NCBI GenBank assembly: GCA_947625315.1
Contig: CANQOE010000020.1
Span: 1 to 12,080, forward strand
Reading direction: 5' to 3'
Origin: an uncultured Bacilli bacterium
GTDB taxonomy: Bacteria; Bacillota_I; Bacilli_A; RF39; UBA660
Length of the DNA stretch: 12,080 nt
Shown here: piece by piece, positions 6,600 to 12,080 of the stretch
Layout: every line of letters begins with the position of its first letter
Position numbering within the stretch: the stretch's first letter is position 1
Program-made: the position numbers and the translations under genes
The notes under the pieces: generated by a model
Database searches by the model: none
The model's input: only the letters and a program-made list of their open reading frames with translations
What the model was told of the DNA's origin: nothing

Positions 6600-9194
6600 G
6601 TGCAAGGTTTAACTGATTTAGAAGTAGAAAAAAATCGTAAAAAATATGGTAGTAATGCTTTAAATAATACTAAGAAAGTTAGTTTCTTTCGTCTTTTATT
6701 AGAATCTTTAGGAGATCCTATTATTAAAATATTATTAGTAGCTTTAATGATTAAAGTAATCTTTTTATTTAAAGATTTTGATTATTTTGAAACCTTAGGT
6801 ATTTTAATTGCCATTTTTTTAGCATCTTTTATCTCTACGATTAGTGAATATGGTTCCGAAGCTACATTTAAAAGATTACAAGAAGAATCTAGTAAAATAT
6901 TTGTTAAAGTAATGCGTAATAACAAACTAAAAGAAGTATCTATTGAAGATGTTGTTGTAGGGGATTTAATAATTTTAAACAGTGGGGATAAAGTACCTGC
7001 CGATGGTTATATAGTAAAAGGTGAAGTCCAAGTTGATGAATCATCGTTAAATGGCGAAAGTAAAGAAACTAAAAAATATGCTTTATTAAATGCCCAGAAT
7101 CCTCAAGAATATAACAAATTATATCGGGGAAGTGTTATATATAATGGTAGTTGTAATTTTTTAGTTACCTCTGTTGGAGAAAATACCATCTATGGCAATA
7201 TTGCTAAAGAAGTAAGTGAATCTGCACCTATGTCTCCTTTAAAATTACGCCTACAAGGATTAGCCAAATTTATTAGTAAACTAGGTTATATTGGAGCTAT
7301 CTTAGTAACTATTTCTTATCTTTTTTCAGTTATAGTTATCAATAATAACTTTGATTTAAATCTAATTTTAAATACTTTAACGGATTTTAAAACCATGGCC
7401 GATTATTTAATTTATGCTCTAACTTTAAGTGTTACAATTATTGTGGTCGCTGTTCCTGAAGGTTTACCTATGATGATTACTTTAGTTTTATCAAGTAATA
7501 TGCGGCGAATGTTAAAAAGCAATGTTTTAGTAAGACGTTTAGTAGGTATTGAAACAGCTGGTTCTCTAAACTATTTACTAACCGATAAAACGGGAACCTT
7601 AACTAAAGGCAAACTAGAAATTACCGAACTTATTAGTTATGATAATCATTATAAAACCATTAACCAAATTAAAAAATATCCTCAATTTTATACCAAAGTA
7701 TATGAAAACTTATTTTATAATAACGAAAGCCATTTAGATGAAAAAAATAACATTATTGGAGGTAATCAAACCGATAAAGCTTGTTTAAAATTTTTAGATT
7801 TTAACTCTAATTTTAAAAATTATATAACTCAAAAAACGCCTTTTAATAGTTCTAATAAGTATAGTTGTGCTACTTTAAATAATGGTTTAACTTATTATAA
7901 AGGTGCTAGTGAACAACTTTTTCCCCATTTAAAATATTATTTAACTAAAGATGGTGAAGAAAAACCTTTATTAAATAACCAAGTTATTAATAATCTTATT
8001 CAAAGTAAAACCAAAGAGGGTAGTCGGGTTCTTCTTCTAGCTTATAGTAAAACTTCTACTTTAGAATCTCTAACTTTTATAGGTTTAATTGCGATTAAAG
8101 ATGAACTTCGCTTGGAAGCTAAAGAAGGGGTTAAAGAACTTCAAAGTGCCGGGATTAATATTATTATGATTACTGGAGATGCTAAGGAAACAGCTATATC
8201 TATTGCGCAAGAAGTTGGTATTTTAAAAAAAGATGATTTAGTCTTAACTAGTAAAGAATTAGCTAGTCTATCTGATGAAGACTTAAAAAAACGCATCTCT
8301 CAAGTAAAAGTTATTGCCCGAGCTATGCCTTATGATAAATCCCGTTTAGTGCGTATTTTAGAAGAAATGGATTTAATTGTAGGTATGACTGGGGATGGTG
8401 TAAATGATGCCCCAGCTTTAAAGAAAGCTAATGTTGGTTTTGCTATGGGTAGTGGGACTGAAGTTGCTAAAGAAGCTAGTGATATTGTTATTTTAGATGA
8501 TAATATTTTATCGATTAGTAGAGCTGTTTCTTATGGTCGCACCATTTTTAAAAGTATTCGCAAATTTATCATCTATCAATTAACTGTCAATATGTGTGCC
8601 ATGATTCTTTCCATAGTCGGACCTTTTATGGGTATTAATACGCCAATTACTATTATTCAAATGCTTTGGCTTAATATGATTATGGATACATTCGCGGGTC
8701 TAGCTTTCTCTTTTGAACCTCCTCTAAAATCTTATATGTTTGAACCACCCAAAAGAAAAGATGAACCCATTATTAATTCCTATATGATTGGCGAAGTTTT
8801 ATTCACGGGATTATATTCGGCCATTCTTTGTATTTTGTTTTTAAAACTACCTATTATTCGCGAGTTTATTCGCGTAGGGGATAATTCCAAATATTTAATG
8901 ACGGCTTATTTTGCTTTATTTATTTTTATTGGCGTTTTCAATGCTTTTAATGCACGTAGTGAAAGAGTTAATATTTTAGCTAATTTAAGTAAAAATAAAG
9001 TCTTTATAATTATTATTGCATTTATTTTAACTGTTCAAGTATATTTAATATATCACGGGGGTGATTTATTTCGAACATATGGCTTAACGGCTAAAGAATT
9101 CTTTATTGTTTTATTATTAGCTATGACAGTTTTTCCTGTAGATTTTATTCGCAAAATCTATTTAAGACATCATCACTTAAAAACTGGTGTTTAA
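6600..9194 (+). CDS. Calcium-translocating P-type ATPase, PMCA (type IIB)-like
   Basis: Membrane pump that uses ATP to export Ca2+, 864 aa, the usual length of bacterial type II pumps. The N-terminal cation-ATPase domain (1-40) opens GLTDLEVEKNRKKYGSN. Transmembrane pair 1-2 lies about 38-85. The actuator domain has LNGES (150-154) where LTGES is usual. Helix 4 carries the ion-binding PEGLP (286-290). The phosphorylation site is DKTGTLT with D329. KGASE is near 434-438 in the nucleotide domain. TGD (about 525-527) and MTGDGVND (about 596-603) form the hinge. Helix 6 LWLNMIMDTFAGLAFSFEPP contains N692 and D696, as in PMCA/LMCA-type pumps with one calcium site. A C-terminal membrane bundle follows. 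GTG start with AAAGGAGA five bases upstream. It is monocistronic by spacing; no terminator is seen before the lipoprotein promoter. Calcium specificity is inferred from the helix 4 and 6 motifs. Confidence 0.92.
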   Translation: MQGLTDLEVEKNRKKYGSNALNNTKKVSFFRLLLESLGDPIIKILLVALMIKVIFLFKDFDYFETLGILIAIFLASFISTISEYGSEATFKRLQEESSKIFVKVMRNNKLKEVSIEDVVVGDLIILNSGDKVPADGYIVKGEVQVDESSLNGESKETKKYALLNAQNPQEYNKLYRGSVIYNGSCNFLVTSVGENTIYGNIAKEVSESAPMSPLKLRLQGLAKFISKLGYIGAILVTISYLFSVIVINNNFDLNLILNTLTDFKTMADYLIYALTLSVTIIVVAVPEGLPMMITLVLSSNMRRMLKSNVLVRRLVGIETAGSLNYLLTDKTGTLTKGKLEITELISYDNHYKTINQIKKYPQFYTKVYENLFYNNESHLDEKNNIIGGNQTDKACLKFLDFNSNFKNYITQKTPFNSSNKYSCATLNNGLTYYKGASEQLFPHLKYYLTKDGEEKPLLNNQVINNLIQSKTKEGSRVLLLAYSKTSTLESLTFIGLIAIKDELRLEAKEGVKELQSAGINIIMITGDAKETAISIAQEVGILKKDDLVLTSKELASLSDEDLKKRISQVKVIARAMPYDKSRLVRILEEMDLIVGMTGDGVNDAPALKKANVGFAMGSGTEVAKEASDIVILDDNILSISRAVSYGRTIFKSIRKFIIYQLTVNMCAMILSIVGPFMGINTPITIIQMLWLNMIMDTFAGLAFSFEPPLKSYMFEPPKRKDEPIINSYMIGEVLFTGLYSAILCILFLKLPIIREFIRVGDNSKYLMTAYFALFIFIGVFNAFNARSERVNILANLSKNKVFIIIIAFILTVQVYLIYHGGDLFRTYGLTAKEFFIVLLLAMTVFPVDFIRKIYLRHHHLKTGV

Positions 9195-9205
9195 AAAACT
9201 CTATA

Positions 9206-9234
9206 TTGACAAATGCTTCTAAAAGTGTTAAACT
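9206..9234 (+). promoter_or_regulatory. SigA-type promoter for the lipoprotein gene
   Basis: Perfect TTGACA (9206-9211), 17 bases, TAAACT (9229-9234), with an extended TG at 9226-9227. It starts only 12 bases after the ATPase stop, so the lipoprotein is likely transcribed on its own. Confidence 0.7.
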
Positions 9235-9269
9235 AATAAACAAATTATTAAAGAAGGGGGAATTTATCC

Positions 9270-10784
9270 TTGAAAAAATATAATTTAAAAAGAAGTTTAA
9301 CTGCTTTAGGACTTGCCGCTACAATGACCGTAACCTTGGTTGGATGTGGAAATAGTAATTCTTCCAAAAATAATCCATCTAGTTATAAAACAATTTCCAC
9401 TACAGAACCTAATCATGGCTATTGTACAAGTAATTATTATTTAATTTATTTAGGTAATAATTTATATCTAGCTGAACGCAAGAAAATAACTGGTGATTTA
9501 GCAAAAGACAATTTGGTAGATGATGATACAGCTTATGATTATTATGATGTTAAAACTGGTAAATTTCTTGGAAGAGAGCTTACTTATACACCTATAGGCT
9601 ATATTGGTGATAAAAAATATAGTGTCGCGACTTGTGATGGTGAATTTTTTGAAGGAAAGTATGGTCTTGGCAAAATAATCCCAAGATGTTGTATATATTC
9701 CTTAGATAATTTTATTAAAACTACGTATTTTAACCAAGAGGAATATGATTTTTTAAACTCTAATAATGATGACGTTCGTTCATTTTTTAAAGACAATGGG
9801 TTTATTACTTATTTTGCTGATTATTGCACCGGATATAAAGAATATGGTGTACTTACTGTTCACCATATTTATAATAATCATTATCAAGAAGCTAAATTAC
9901 AAAAAATTATTTGTACAGATATAAATGGTAATAAAAGTATCTACTTTGGTTATAGATGTTCTTATAGTCGAAATGATATTGGTTATAATTACATATATGA
10001 TATGATTTCCGGTCGTATAATTTATATTGGTCAAATAAAGGAAAATAGTTTTTTAAACGTTGAAATTTCTGATTTCAATAATGAAGAAAATAAAACTATT
10101 TTAGAACTAGAACAAGAATTACAAAATGATCCAAATTATATAGAAGTACCTAAAAATGATATCAAACCAGAAGATGTGGATTATCAAAGCAATATGCTTA
10201 ATCTTTTAAGAGTCATTATGAATTTACCATCAGAAGTTCAAAATAAAGAATTAGTATCTAAATTTTTAATAGGAGTTGAATTTAAAAGACCTGAACTAAA
10301 AGAATTAGCTCAATATATAATTGATACTTCTCTAACTAATAATTATTCAATTAACATAAATAAAGATGATAATGTTATTTCCATTACCGATAATACATCC
10401 GAAGACTTTATGAATTTAATAGATTTTAACTTTAAGGATGAAGCAATTAGCTTATCAACTATAGGAAATAATAATATTGTTAATAAATTTATAACTATTG
10501 ATAATATTACTAAAACAATAAATTTAACATATATGTTTGACGAAACAGCTATTAATTTTAATTATTCTATTAATGACAATATATTAACGAATACATTATA
10601 CGAAAATAACAAAAACAATTATAAAAATTATAATGTTCCAGAAGATTTACAATTAGATGTTATTTCTTTATTATTAAGTAGTTATAAAAATGACACAAAA
10701 TATATCGATATAATTAATTACATTGAAGAAAATTTAGAACTTAAAGATAATTATGAAAATTTAAGCAGAATTAGAACTAAATAG
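9270..10784 (+). CDS. Putative lipoprotein of unknown function, 504 aa
   Basis: The N-terminus is a lipoprotein signal peptide: KKYNLKRS basic region, hydrophobic 10-24, then lipobox LVGC with C26 as the lipidated cysteine, followed by a Ser/Asn-rich tether (27-40). It is therefore expected on the outer face of the cell membrane. The body divides roughly into a Tyr/Gly-rich part (45-260), with four cysteines and short beta-like segments, and an Asn/Asp/Ile-rich part (270-500). The second part contains repeated short strands such as NVISITDN, AISLSTIGN and KTINLTYMF. I recognise no domain. The TTG start is chosen because AAGAAGGGGG (9251-9260) lies nine bases upstream and the signal peptide begins directly with MKK; no better ATG is near. 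It ends with two consecutive TAG codons. A substrate-binding or envelope-sensing role is possible but not shown. Confidence 0.85.
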   Translation: MKKYNLKRSLTALGLAATMTVTLVGCGNSNSSKNNPSSYKTISTTEPNHGYCTSNYYLIYLGNNLYLAERKKITGDLAKDNLVDDDTAYDYYDVKTGKFLGRELTYTPIGYIGDKKYSVATCDGEFFEGKYGLGKIIPRCCIYSLDNFIKTTYFNQEEYDFLNSNNDDVRSFFKDNGFITYFADYCTGYKEYGVLTVHHIYNNHYQEAKLQKIICTDINGNKSIYFGYRCSYSRNDIGYNYIYDMISGRIIYIGQIKENSFLNVEISDFNNEENKTILELEQELQNDPNYIEVPKNDIKPEDVDYQSNMLNLLRVIMNLPSEVQNKELVSKFLIGVEFKRPELKELAQYIIDTSLTNNYSININKDDNVISITDNTSEDFMNLIDFNFKDEAISLSTIGNNNIVNKFITIDNITKTINLTYMFDETAINFNYSINDNILTNTLYENNKNNYKNYNVPEDLQLDVISLLLSSYKNDTKYIDIINYIEENLELKDNYENLSRIRTK

Positions 10785-10810
10785 TAGAAATAATTTACAA
10801 GTAAAAAAAT

Positions 10811-10840
10811 AAATCCTCATCGAAATTTGATGAGGATTTT
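10811..10840. terminator. Hairpin terminator after the lipoprotein gene
   Basis: AAATCCTCATC (10811-10821), 7-base loop, GATGAGGATTT (10829-10839): a perfect 11-bp stem. The plus-strand T-tract is short (TTTT, then A). The minus strand has TATTTTTTT beyond the stem, so it may be bidirectional. Confidence 0.7.
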
Positions 10841-10865
10841 AAAAAAATTAATATTAAAACCATAA

Positions 10866-10882
10866 TTCGACAAATTTCGCCA
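10866..10882 (-). promoter_or_regulatory. Tandem Spo0A boxes upstream of sirA
   Basis: The minus strand reads TGGCGAA-ATT-TGTCGAA. Both heptamers match the 0A-box consensus TGNCGAA, and the second has the preferred flank (TTTGTCGAA). Their start-to-start distance is exactly 10 bp, the same pitch as the tandem boxes of the B. subtilis abrB promoter. They lie where the -35 of the sirA promoter should be, and no proper -35 is present. I saw no other TGTCGAA in the window. Confidence 0.7.
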
Positions 10883-10890
10883 ACCTCATG

Positions 10891-10904
10891 TGTTAGAATA
10901 TAAT
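10891..10904 (+). promoter_or_regulatory. sirA promoter -10 region
   Basis: Two overlapping candidates: an extended -10, TGT-TAGAAT (10891-10899), and TATAAT (10899-10904). The first leaves more room before the Shine-Dalgarno GAGGTGA (10906-10912). For either choice the -35 region falls within the Spo0A boxes, as expected for an activator-dependent SigA promoter. The exact start is not decided by sequence. Confidence 0.5.
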
Positions 10905-10917
10905 CGAGGTGAAAAAA

Positions 10918-11337
10918 ATGCGAACATTTTATATCTTTAATATTAACAAAAACTTTTATAATTTAATGAAAAACAATCCTTATCATTTATACAAAACTAT
11001 CGAGGATATTCATAACTTTGATAGTCAAGATGTCGATCTAGCTTATGATTTATTTACTCAAGTTGTTAATCCTATTAATAAAAGTAAAATAAATAATCAA
11101 ATATTTAAAGATACCAAAGATAATGATTATTATTCTAAATTTCATAATGTTCATCGTATCCAAAATAAATATTTACCCGAAGATTCTATGCTTGTTGTCA
11201 ATAAAGCCTTTTTACTCTTAGAAAGTAATATTCTAAATCCTGTTTTCTTTCAAAGCTTAAAGGCTAATCGTAATTTATTTGCTTGTGATTTTAAAAATAA
11301 AGATTATTTTTGGCTAAATGAATTAGTTCACTTGTAA
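10918..11337 (+). CDS. sirA: SirA-like sporulation inhibitor of DNA replication
   Basis: Homologue of B. subtilis SirA (YneE), 139 aa (B. subtilis about 148). In that species SirA binds domain I of DnaA and blocks new replication rounds as cells commit to sporulation. The family shows in the N-terminal MRTFYIFNINKNF (compare YYTYLIKEEFA) and above all in the C-terminal ACDFKNKDYFWLN (122-134; B. subtilis AMDFNSKRYGWLN). The middle is divergent. The next gene is yneF, exactly as in B. subtilis, which supports the call. The ATG at 10918 is chosen because GAGGTGA (10906-10912) lies five bases upstream; a GTG at 10909 lies inside that site. Tandem Spo0A boxes upstream predict activation by Spo0A~P. 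Sequence similarity is modest, so the evidence is the combination of motif, synteny and regulation. Confidence 0.82.
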   Translation: MRTFYIFNINKNFYNLMKNNPYHLYKTIEDIHNFDSQDVDLAYDLFTQVVNPINKSKINNQIFKDTKDNDYYSKFHNVHRIQNKYLPEDSMLVVNKAFLLLESNILNPVFFQSLKANRNLFACDFKNKDYFWLNELVHL

Positions 11338-11360
11338 TATTTTAAATTTTATAGTATTAT
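11332..11360 (+). promoter_or_regulatory. Possible separate promoter for yneF
   Basis: TTGTAA (11332-11337, containing the sirA stop), 17 bases, TATTAT (11355-11360). This would let yneF be made without Spo0A activation of sirA. Confidence 0.45.
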
Positions 11361-11392
11361 ATATTTAATAACTTTAGAAAGTGAGGCTAAAT

Positions 11393-11602
11393 ATGGTTGG
11401 TGAAATAATATGGGGCTTAATTGGCTTAGTTGTAGGCTTAATAATTGGTTTTGTCATAAGTAGAATATTAACTCAAAAATATTTGAAGAAAAACCCACCC
11501 ATTAATGAAAAAATGATTGAAGTGATGATGAGTAGTATGGGCCGAAAACCAAGTAAAAAGCAAGTAAATCAAGTAATGCAACAAATGAATAGATATATGT
11601 AA
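11393..11602 (+). CDS. yneF: UPF0154 (YneF) family small membrane protein
   Basis: 69 aa with one N-terminal transmembrane helix (about 4-26, WGLIGLVVGLIIGFVISRIL). A cytoplasmic tail follows with the family signature YLKKNPPINEKMIEVMMSSMG and then RKPSKKQVNQVMQQMN. B. subtilis YneF has the near-identical KKNPPINEEM...MGQKPSQKKINQMM layout and the same position after sirA. Its function is unknown in all species I know of. The ATG at 11393 is preferred over the in-frame GTG at 11381 because GAGG (11383-11386) is the ribosome site and the family starts close to the membrane helix. Confidence 0.93.
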   Translation: MVGEIIWGLIGLVVGLIIGFVISRILTQKYLKKNPPINEKMIEVMMSSMGRKPSKKQVNQVMQQMNRYM

Positions 11603-11604
11603 AA

Positions 11605-11641
11605 AATCATTAATAACTCAAATATTAATGATTCTTTTTTT
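11605..11641. terminator. Bidirectional terminator between yneF and the XRE gene
   Basis: AATCATTAATA (11605-11615), 7-base loop, TATTAATGATT (11623-11633), then C and a run of T. On the minus strand the stem is followed by TTTTTT as well. It sits between convergent genes and overlaps the last codons of the XRE gene. Confidence 0.8.
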
Positions 11642-11864
11642 ATTTTATAATACTTTTAGGATAAGGTTTTCGCTCATCAGTTTGATATAATAAATAATCA
11701 ATGGAAGTATGATAATAATTGGCTAAATTTTTTAAAATACTTATCGGAATATTTGTATCTTCCATTTCATAATGGGAATATCCTCGTTGACTTATATTTA
11801 AAACTTTAGCTAAATCTTTTTGCAATAGGTCATTATCCTCTCTAATTTCTTTTAATCTATTCAT
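11640..11864 (-). CDS. XRE-family helix-turn-helix repressor, 74 aa
   Basis: Small Cro/CI-like DNA-binding protein. One HTH_3 domain covers about 3-62: LKEIREDNDLLQKDLAKVLNISQRGYSHYE (helices 1-3, recognition helix near 25-33), then PISILKNLANYYHTSIDYLLYQTD, the typical fourth and fifth helices. There is no second domain, so it likely acts as a dimer on palindromic DNA. The reading frame stays open upstream to 12002, but the start is the ATG at 11864. GGAGG (11871-11875) lies six bases upstream of it, and the extra 46 codons would be anti-sense to the promoter and coding start of the neighbouring gene. It is divergent from the second surface-protein gene, with a 92-base shared control region holding two 17-bp palindromes. 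Autorepression and control of the neighbour are inferred. Confidence 0.9.
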   Translation of the reverse strand: MNRLKEIREDNDLLQKDLAKVLNISQRGYSHYEMEDTNIPISILKNLANYYHTSIDYLLYQTDERKPYPKSIIK

Positions 11865-11886
11865 AATTATCCTCCAATTAAATAAT

Positions 11887-11914
11887 ATCATAGACTGAAT
11901 ACGGCTATTGACAT
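11887..11914 (-). promoter_or_regulatory. Probable promoter of the XRE gene
   Basis: On the minus strand: ATGTCA (11909-11914, 4 of 6 to TTGACA), 16 bases, TATGAT (11887-11892). Its -35 overlaps the -35 of the opposite promoter base for base except at the ends. Confidence 0.45.
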
Positions 11915-11932
11915 TTAGCCTGAAATAGGCTA
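11891..11932. promoter_or_regulatory. Two-copy 17-bp palindromic operator
   Basis: TAGACTGAATACGGCTA (11891-11907) and TAGCCTGAAATAGGCTA (11916-11932) agree at 13 of 17 bases. Each is an imperfect inverted repeat of the form TAGNC-N7-GGCTA, and their centres are 25 bp apart. Copy 1 covers the XRE promoter spacer and the edge of its -10. Copy 2 does the same for the surface-protein promoter. Binding by the XRE protein is the natural guess. Confidence 0.6.
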
Positions 11933-11936
11933 TACT
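11908..11936 (+). promoter_or_regulatory. SigA-type promoter for the second surface-protein gene
   Basis: Perfect TTGACA (11908-11913), 17 bases, TATACT (11931-11936). The predicted start near 11943 is just before the Shine-Dalgarno TAGGAG (11945-11950). Operator copy 2 fills its spacer. Confidence 0.75.
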
Positions 11937-11956
11937 TATAATAGTAGGAGAAAAAA

Positions 11957-12080
11957 ATGAAAAAAGATAAAGGAATAAAGTTTGAAACATTAAAGAAACC
12001 AAGATTAATAAGAAATTTAGTAATATTATTTATGATAACTTTTATAGGAAGTGCAATATATTTTAAAACAAGTAGTGCTA
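11957..12080 (+). CDS. Second membrane-anchored surface protein, paralogue of the first gene (3' partial)
   Basis: Only the first 41 codons are in the window. The ATG is six bases after TAGGAG. The product starts MKKDKGIKFETLKKPRLIRN, followed by the hydrophobic anchor LVILFMITFIGSAIYF. From codon 13 on it matches the first in-window residues of the gene at position 1 with two amino-acid changes in 29. It has the same A-ending codon style (ATA, AGA, TTA). Whether it also ends in a variable lectin-like domain cannot be seen here. Its promoter is fused to the control region of the XRE repressor. Confidence 0.88.
   Translation, partial: MKKDKGIKFETLKKPRLIRNLVILFMITFIGSAIYFKTSSA
11993..12080 (+). 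repeat. Long direct repeat, copy 2 (paralogue 5' coding sequence)
   Basis: The partner of bases 1-88, 85 of 88 identical, same strand and frame. The match reaches the window end and may go on. Confidence 0.95.

Noticed and set aside
10909..10917. GTG start for sirA
   Set aside because: The GTG is part of the Shine-Dalgarno GAGGTGA; the ATG at 10918 is correctly spaced.
11865..12002. 46-codon N-terminal extension of the XRE protein
   Set aside because: GGAGG sits just before the ATG at 11864, the HTH family starts there, and the extension would cover the promoter and start of the divergent gene.
1..12080. The window as a mobile element bounded by direct repeats
   Set aside because: The repeats are coding sequence of paralogues, the interior is housekeeping genes such as murD and rlmB, and no transposase, integrase or phage gene is present.
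1..12080. DGR reverse transcriptase or template repeat within the window
   Set aside because: No product shows a reverse-transcriptase motif, and no second GC-rich stretch resembling 1261-1405 was found on reading.
1..12080. Mycoplasma-type code (TGA as tryptophan)
   Set aside because: Although no gene stops at TGA, the conserved tryptophans are TGG and all products are full length under the standard bacterial code.

Overview
The window is very AT-rich DNA from a low-GC, walled member of the Bacillota, most likely class Bacilli (an Erysipelotrichales- or RF39-like gut lineage is my inference). Three things point there. There is a peptidoglycan gene (murD). The pairs rlmB-sigH and sirA-yneF have recognisable counterparts in Bacillus subtilis. 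Strong GGAGG/AGGTGAT Shine-Dalgarno sites occur with frequent TTG/GTG starts. All tryptophans I checked are TGG and all stops are TAA or TAG, so nothing requires a changed genetic code.

Layout. Positions 1-1458 hold the 3' part of a membrane-anchored surface protein whose C-terminal end carries a GC-rich, NNC-codon-rich patch (about 1261-1405). The patch looks like the variable region of a diversity-generating retroelement (DGR). Next on the plus strand are murD (1521-2837), a terminator, then rlmB (2901-3599) overlapping a sigH-like sigma factor (3580-4134). On the minus strand a YtqA/YhcC-type radical SAM gene (4123-5034) lies downstream of an unrecognised 475-aa gene (5067-6494), probably as one operon. 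Back on the plus strand are a PMCA-type calcium P-type ATPase (6600-9194), a 504-aa lipoprotein (9270-10784), sirA (10918-11337) and yneF (11393-11602). A minus-strand XRE repressor (11640-11864) is divergent from the start of a second surface-protein gene (11957 to the window end). The first 88 bases of the window match the last 88 at 85 positions, so the window runs between two close paralogues.

How it fits together. Most genes are housekeeping: cell wall, rRNA methylation, tRNA modification and ion transport. Two regulatory themes stand out. (1) Sporulation: a SigH-like factor, a SirA homologue, and a tandem pair of Spo0A boxes (TGNCGAA, 10-bp pitch) directly upstream of sirA, suggesting that the B. 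subtilis Spo0A-to-SirA block on replication is conserved. (2) Surface variation: two paralogous surface proteins, one with a DGR-like patch, and one sharing a symmetrical operator/promoter region with a small repressor. No reverse transcriptase or template repeat is visible here, so any DGR would act from elsewhere in the genome.

No gene-free stretch exceeds 300 bases. The longest gap (10785-10917) holds a hairpin terminator and the sirA control region.
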